Part shown: positions 61,250 through 64,000 of the stretch, piece after piece
Position numbering within the stretch: position 1 is the first letter of the stretch
How the letters are laid out: every line of letters begins with the position of its first letter
NCBI RefSeq assembly: GCF_003945385.1
Contig: NZ_AP018920.1
Location: 2,542,001-2,606,000, forward strand
Direction: 5' to 3'
From: Pseudonocardia autotrophica
Lineage (GTDB): Bacteria > Actinomycetota > Actinomycetes > Mycobacteriales > Pseudonocardiaceae
Length of the DNA: 64,000 nt
Program-made: the position numbers and the translations under genes
The notes under the pieces: generated by a model
Seen by the model: the letters and a program-made list of their open reading frames with translations, nothing else
The model's database searches: none
What the model was told of the DNA's origin: nothing

Positions 61250-61380
61250 GCGTCGGATCCCCGCGAACGCGCCGGTTCGTGTGCAGGCGCCGGACCCGTG
61301 TGCAGGCGAGGGGATTCGCGCGCAGGCGACGGGATCCGTGTGCAGGCGGGCGGGTGTGGCCGGGCCGGGGTGTGGCCGGG

Positions 61381-62538
61381 TCAGTCGCGGGCGGCCTTCC
61401 CCAGCGCGTCCCTGGCGATGATCACCTGCTGGATCTGGCTGGTGCCCTCGTAGATCCGGAAGAGCCGGGCGTCCCGGTAGAACCGCTCGACGGCCACCCC
61501 GCGCATGTAGCCCGCGCCGCCGTGCACCTGCACCGCCCGGTCGGCGACCCGGCCCACCATCTCCGAGCAGAAGTACTTCGCCGTCGCCGGGCCGGACACG
61601 GTGTCGGATCCGTCGTCGAAGCTGCGGGCGGCGTCGATGACGAGCCCGCGACCGGCTCTGGCATCGGTCACCGAGTCCGCGACTAGGCCCTGGACCAGCT
61701 GGAACCGGGCGATCGGCTTGCCGCCCTGCTCCCGGGTCCTGGCGAACTCCACGGTCTCGTGTACCAGCCGGTCGGCCATCCCCACGCACACCGCGGCGAT
61801 GTGCAGCCGCCCGTGAGCCAGGCAGCGGGCCGCGGTGCGGAAGCCGTTGTCGATCCCGTCGGTGCCGCCGACGACGGCGTCGAACGGGACCCGGACGTCG
61901 TCGAGATGGACGTCGGCGGTCCAGGCACCGAACTGGCCCATCTTGTGGTCCTTCGGGCCGATCGTGAGGCCGGGGGTGTCGCGCGGCACCAGGAACGTCG
62001 AGAGGCCGCGGTTGCCGGGCGCGTCCCGGTCGGTCCGCGCGAACACCATGATCACGTCGGCGATCGGGGAGTTCGTGATGTAGCGCTTCGAGCCGTTGAG
62101 TACCCAGGAGTCGCCGTCCCGGTCGGCGCGGGTGGTCAGCGACGACGGATCGGATCCGGCGTCGGCCTCGGTCAGCCCGAACGACGCCGTCACCTCACCC
62201 GAGGCGAGCCGCGGCAGCCACTGCTGCTTCTGCTCCTCGGTGCCGCCCTCCAGCAGGACGTGCCCGGCGATACCGTTGTTGGTGCCGAACAGCGAGCGCA
62301 GCGCCGGCGTCGTCCAGCCGAGTTCGAAGGCCATCCGCATCTCCTCCGACGCGGTCAGCCCCAGTCCGCCGTACTGCTCGGGGATGGTGAAGCCGTAGAG
62401 CCCCATCTCCTTGCACTGGGCGATGATCTGCTCGGGGACCGCGTCCTCGGCGTCGATCCTCTCCTCCAGCGGCACCACCTCGGTGCGGATGAAGTCACGT
62501 ACCGAGTCCAGCACGTCCTGCAGGTCGGAGGGGTCCAC
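61381..62538 (-). CDS. Acyl-CoA dehydrogenase
   Basis: 385 residues. Three-domain flavoenzyme: PEQYGGLGLTASEEMRMAFE, the FAD segment ASFGLTEADAGSDPSSLTT and WVLNGSKRYITNS, and the C-terminal VQVHGGAGYMRGVAVERFYRD (as VHGGAGYMRGVAVERF) with catalytic Glu in IYEGTSQIQQVIIAR. It performs alpha,beta-dehydrogenation of acyl-CoA; chain length unknown. Start MDPSDLQDVLDSVRDFI. Confidence 0.94.
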   Translation of the reverse strand: MDPSDLQDVLDSVRDFIRTEVVPLEERIDAEDAVPEQIIAQCKEMGLYGFTIPEQYGGLGLTASEEMRMAFELGWTTPALRSLFGTNNGIAGHVLLEGGTEEQKQQWLPRLASGEVTASFGLTEADAGSDPSSLTTRADRDGDSWVLNGSKRYITNSPIADVIMVFARTDRDAPGNRGLSTFLVPRDTPGLTIGPKDHKMGQFGAWTADVHLDDVRVPFDAVVGGTDGIDNGFRTAARCLAHGRLHIAAVCVGMADRLVHETVEFARTREQGGKPIARFQLVQGLVADSVTDARAGRGLVIDAARSFDDGSDTVSGPATAKYFCSEMVGRVADRAVQVHGGAGYMRGVAVERFYRDARLFRIYEGTSQIQQVIIARDALGKAARD

Positions 62539-62668
62539 CGGAAGATCCTCGCTCTCACGTCGGCGCCGTCGTCGGGTTCAGCTCATCACGTCACACCCGG
62601 CATCGCGAGCGCACCGGGGCGCGCCGCCTATCCTCGATCGCGCACCACCCGAACCGGAGGGGGCCGCC

Positions 62669-64000
62669 ATGCCCGAGACGTCCCGAGTGCCCGGGGGCGA
62701 CCCGGCGGGCGCCGGTGATCCGATGGCGGCGCCGGAGCGGATACCCGCCGGAAACGCGCTCGATCCGCACCTGGTCCGCGCGATGGAGGGCTGGGGCGCC
62801 GCGGGGGTGCGCGAGCCGGTGTTCCGGGAGGGGCCGCTGCACCTGCCGCAGTCGATGCACTGGCCGTCCGGCTGGCCCGGCCGTACCCGGCTCGGCGCGC
62901 AGATGGCCTACCTGCTGGCCGGTCTCCCGCTGGCGATCCTCAGCGGACTGGTCGTGATCATCGGGCTGGCACTCGGTGCCGGGACGTTCGTCGCCTGGAT
63001 CGGGATCCCGATCACGGTCGGCACGCTGGCTGCCGCCCGCGGGTTCGCCGAGTTGGAGCGGCGCGCCACCGAGGCGGCGACCGGGATGCCGCTGCCGCCG
63101 CACCACTACCGGCCCAACCGGGGCCGGCGGCTGATGGGCAGGCTGTTCCGGGCCCTGGTCGACCCGCAGAGCTGGCGCGACGTCGCGCACGCGGTCACCG
63201 CGCTACCGCTGCGCGCGGTGACCGCGGCCGTCGCGCTCGCCTGGTCGGTGACCGGGCTCGGCGGGCTGCTCTACGTGTTCTGGCAGTGGTCGATCCCGCG
63301 GGGCAGCGAGGACTGGACCCTGTTCCGGTCGGTCACCGGAGTCCACTCGGGCGTCGGGGACATCGCGCTGAACACCGGCCTCGGGGTCCTGCTGCTGGTC
63401 ACGCTGCCGACGGTGGTGCGCTGGCTGACCGACGTGCGTGCACTGCTGGCCCGCGGCCTGCTCACCAACCAGACCGCAGCGCTGCGGGCCCGCGCGCTGG
63501 CACTCGCGTCCGGCCGGCGGGCCGCGGTCGCCGCGGAGGCGCAGACGCTGCGGCGGCTGGAACGCGACATCCACGACGGGCCGCAGCAGCGACTGGTCCG
63601 GCTCGGCATGGATCTCGAGTCCGCCGTGCGCCGGCTGGACGACGATCCCGAGCGCGCCCGCCCGCTGCTGCACGAGGCGCTGGAGCAGACCCACGAGGCG
63701 CTGTCCGAGCTGCGTGCGCTGTCCCGCGGCATCGCCCCGCCGATCCTCGCCGACCGGGGTCTCGGGCCGGCGCTGGCCGCCGCGGCCGGCCGGTGCCCGG
63801 TCCCGGTGGATCTCGATGTCGGGCTCGACGCGGGCGCCCGCCTCCCCGCGCTGGTCGAGAACACCGCGTACTTCGTGGTGTCCGAGGCGCTGACCAACAT
63901 CGCCAAGCACGCCGGCGCGTCGGCGGTGTCGGTGACGGTGACCGCCGACGAGACCCTGCTGCGGGTCGTGGTCCGCGACGACGGCCGCGGCGGCGCCCAC
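62669..64000 (+). CDS. Sensor histidine kinase, C-terminus beyond window edge
   Basis: About 444 codons are open from ATG 62669 to the last base, with GGAGG 8 bases upstream. N-terminal soluble part, then a sensor region with four hydrophobic helices (AYLLAGLPLAILSGLVVIIG, TFVAWIGIPITVGTLAAA, AVTAAVALAWSVTGLGGLLY and GLGVLLLVTLPTVVRWL). The HisKA_3 phosphoacceptor is RRLERDIHDGPQQRLVRLG, followed by the HATPase region VSEALTNIAKHAGAS and VVVRDDGRGG. It is a NarL-type kinase with the actinobacterial membrane sensor; a response regulator is expected just outside the window. Confidence 0.9.
   Translation, partial: MPETSRVPGGDPAGAGDPMAAPERIPAGNALDPHLVRAMEGWGAAGVREPVFREGPLHLPQSMHWPSGWPGRTRLGAQMAYLLAGLPLAILSGLVVIIGLALGAGTFVAWIGIPITVGTLAAARGFAELERRATEAATGMPLPPHHYRPNRGRRLMGRLFRALVDPQSWRDVAHAVTALPLRAVTAAVALAWSVTGLGGLLYVFWQWSIPRGSEDWTLFRSVTGVHSGVGDIALNTGLGVLLLVTLPTVVRWLTDVRALLARGLLTNQTAALRARALALASGRRAAVAAEAQTLRRLERDIHDGPQQRLVRLGMDLESAVRRLDDDPERARPLLHEALEQTHEALSELRALSRGIAPPILADRGLGPALAAAAGRCPVPVDLDVGLDAGARLPALVENTAYFVVSEALTNIAKHAGASAVSVTVTADETLLRVVVRDDGRGGAH

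Larger units (their letters stand above)
60251..61380. repeat. Non-coding repeat region between ctaF and the acyl-CoA dehydrogenase
   Basis: No convincing gene in 1.1 kb. It consists of four related modules of 70-110 bp (60378-60447, 60570-60640, 60819-60889, 61054-61162), each with tandem TCGCACGGG words and inverted CCCGTGCG words. They are separated by simple repeats (TCGTGCC x4 at 60691-60718, CGCGC/CGCCG runs near 60950-60985, GGGCC runs). At the right end a 17-bp perfect hairpin (61203-61219 with 61233-61249) is followed by four GTGTGCAGGCG-like copies at about 20-bp spacing (about 61279-61350). Confidence 0.8.

Noticed and set aside
59758..61789. Several very long open frames on both strands (about 260-640 codons) across the 60.3-61.4 kb region
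   Set aside because: They overlap each other in most frames, have no family motifs, and repeat ARGRIPCERSEPVR-like strings that are just translations of the DNA repeat modules. They extend into ctaF or the acyl-CoA dehydrogenase in wrong frames.
1..64000. CRISPR array
   Set aside because: No set of regularly spaced identical repeats with unique spacers; the 60.3-61.4 kb modules are irregularly spaced, imperfect and have simple-repeat spacers.

Overview
The window is very GC-rich double-stranded chromosomal DNA from an actinobacterium. Two things suggest the family Pseudonocardiaceae, possibly Pseudonocardia (inference). One is strong G/C preference at third codon positions. The other is a gene order from about 28.6 to 60.3 kb that follows, as far as I can recall it, the Mycobacterium tuberculosis segment Rv2199c to Rv2220: glnA, RDD protein, DUF4191, lipA, lipB, TIGR01777 protein, sucB, pepA, gcvT, ilvE, cobS, cobT, DUF3043, glycerate kinase, HesB protein, PfkB kinase, membrane protein, asnB, ctaC, ctaF. 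No rRNA, tRNA or CRISPR array was seen.

Positions 1 to 28.6 kb are accessory DNA lying directly downstream of glnA. It opens with an IS3 element that has cut off the 3' end of dabA, half of a two-protein DabA/DabB inorganic-carbon transporter; dabB, a small upstream gene, a divergent MarR-like regulator, a DUF6671 gene and a murF paralogue remain. Next comes a wreck of nested insertions: an IS3 remnant is interrupted by an IS21 element (istA, istB and a third zinc-finger ORF), and the far flank of the IS21 element is the tail of a VWA-domain gene, so DNA has been lost there. Then follow corA (with a 42-bp in-frame tandem duplication), a small unknown gene, an HTH/TPR regulator, a HAD hydrolase, a frameshifted SLOG-like pseudogene and an IS5-type element.

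Positions 16.6 to 28.1 kb hold a compact type IV secretion/conjugation-like operon on the minus strand. In transcription order it encodes a degenerate MinD/ParA-like protein, a pilin-sized membrane protein, a lipoprotein, a VirB6/TrbL-like channel protein, an SCO6880-family protein, a VirB4-like ATPase, a VirD4/TraG-like coupling ATPase, DUF4913 and a muramidase-like enzyme. Most junctions are ATGA-type start/stop overlaps. A divergent plus-strand set carries a sigma-70-like factor and small proteins. The shared upstream region has 11-bp-spaced direct repeats, an RBS-sequestering hairpin and a short upstream ORF. No relaxase or integrase is visible.

Positions 28.6 to 60.3 kb are conserved metabolism: nitrogen assimilation (glnA with a matching GlnR box), lipoic acid synthesis (lipA, lipB) beside lipoate-using enzymes (sucB, lpd, gcvT), cobalamin assembly (cobS and a cobU-cobT fusion), branched-chain amino acid transamination, asparagine synthesis and cytochrome oxidase subunits. 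Positions 60.3 to 61.4 kb contain no convincing gene but a striking array of four hairpin-forming repeat modules and other short repeats. The window ends with an acyl-CoA dehydrogenase and a sensor histidine kinase cut by the window edge.
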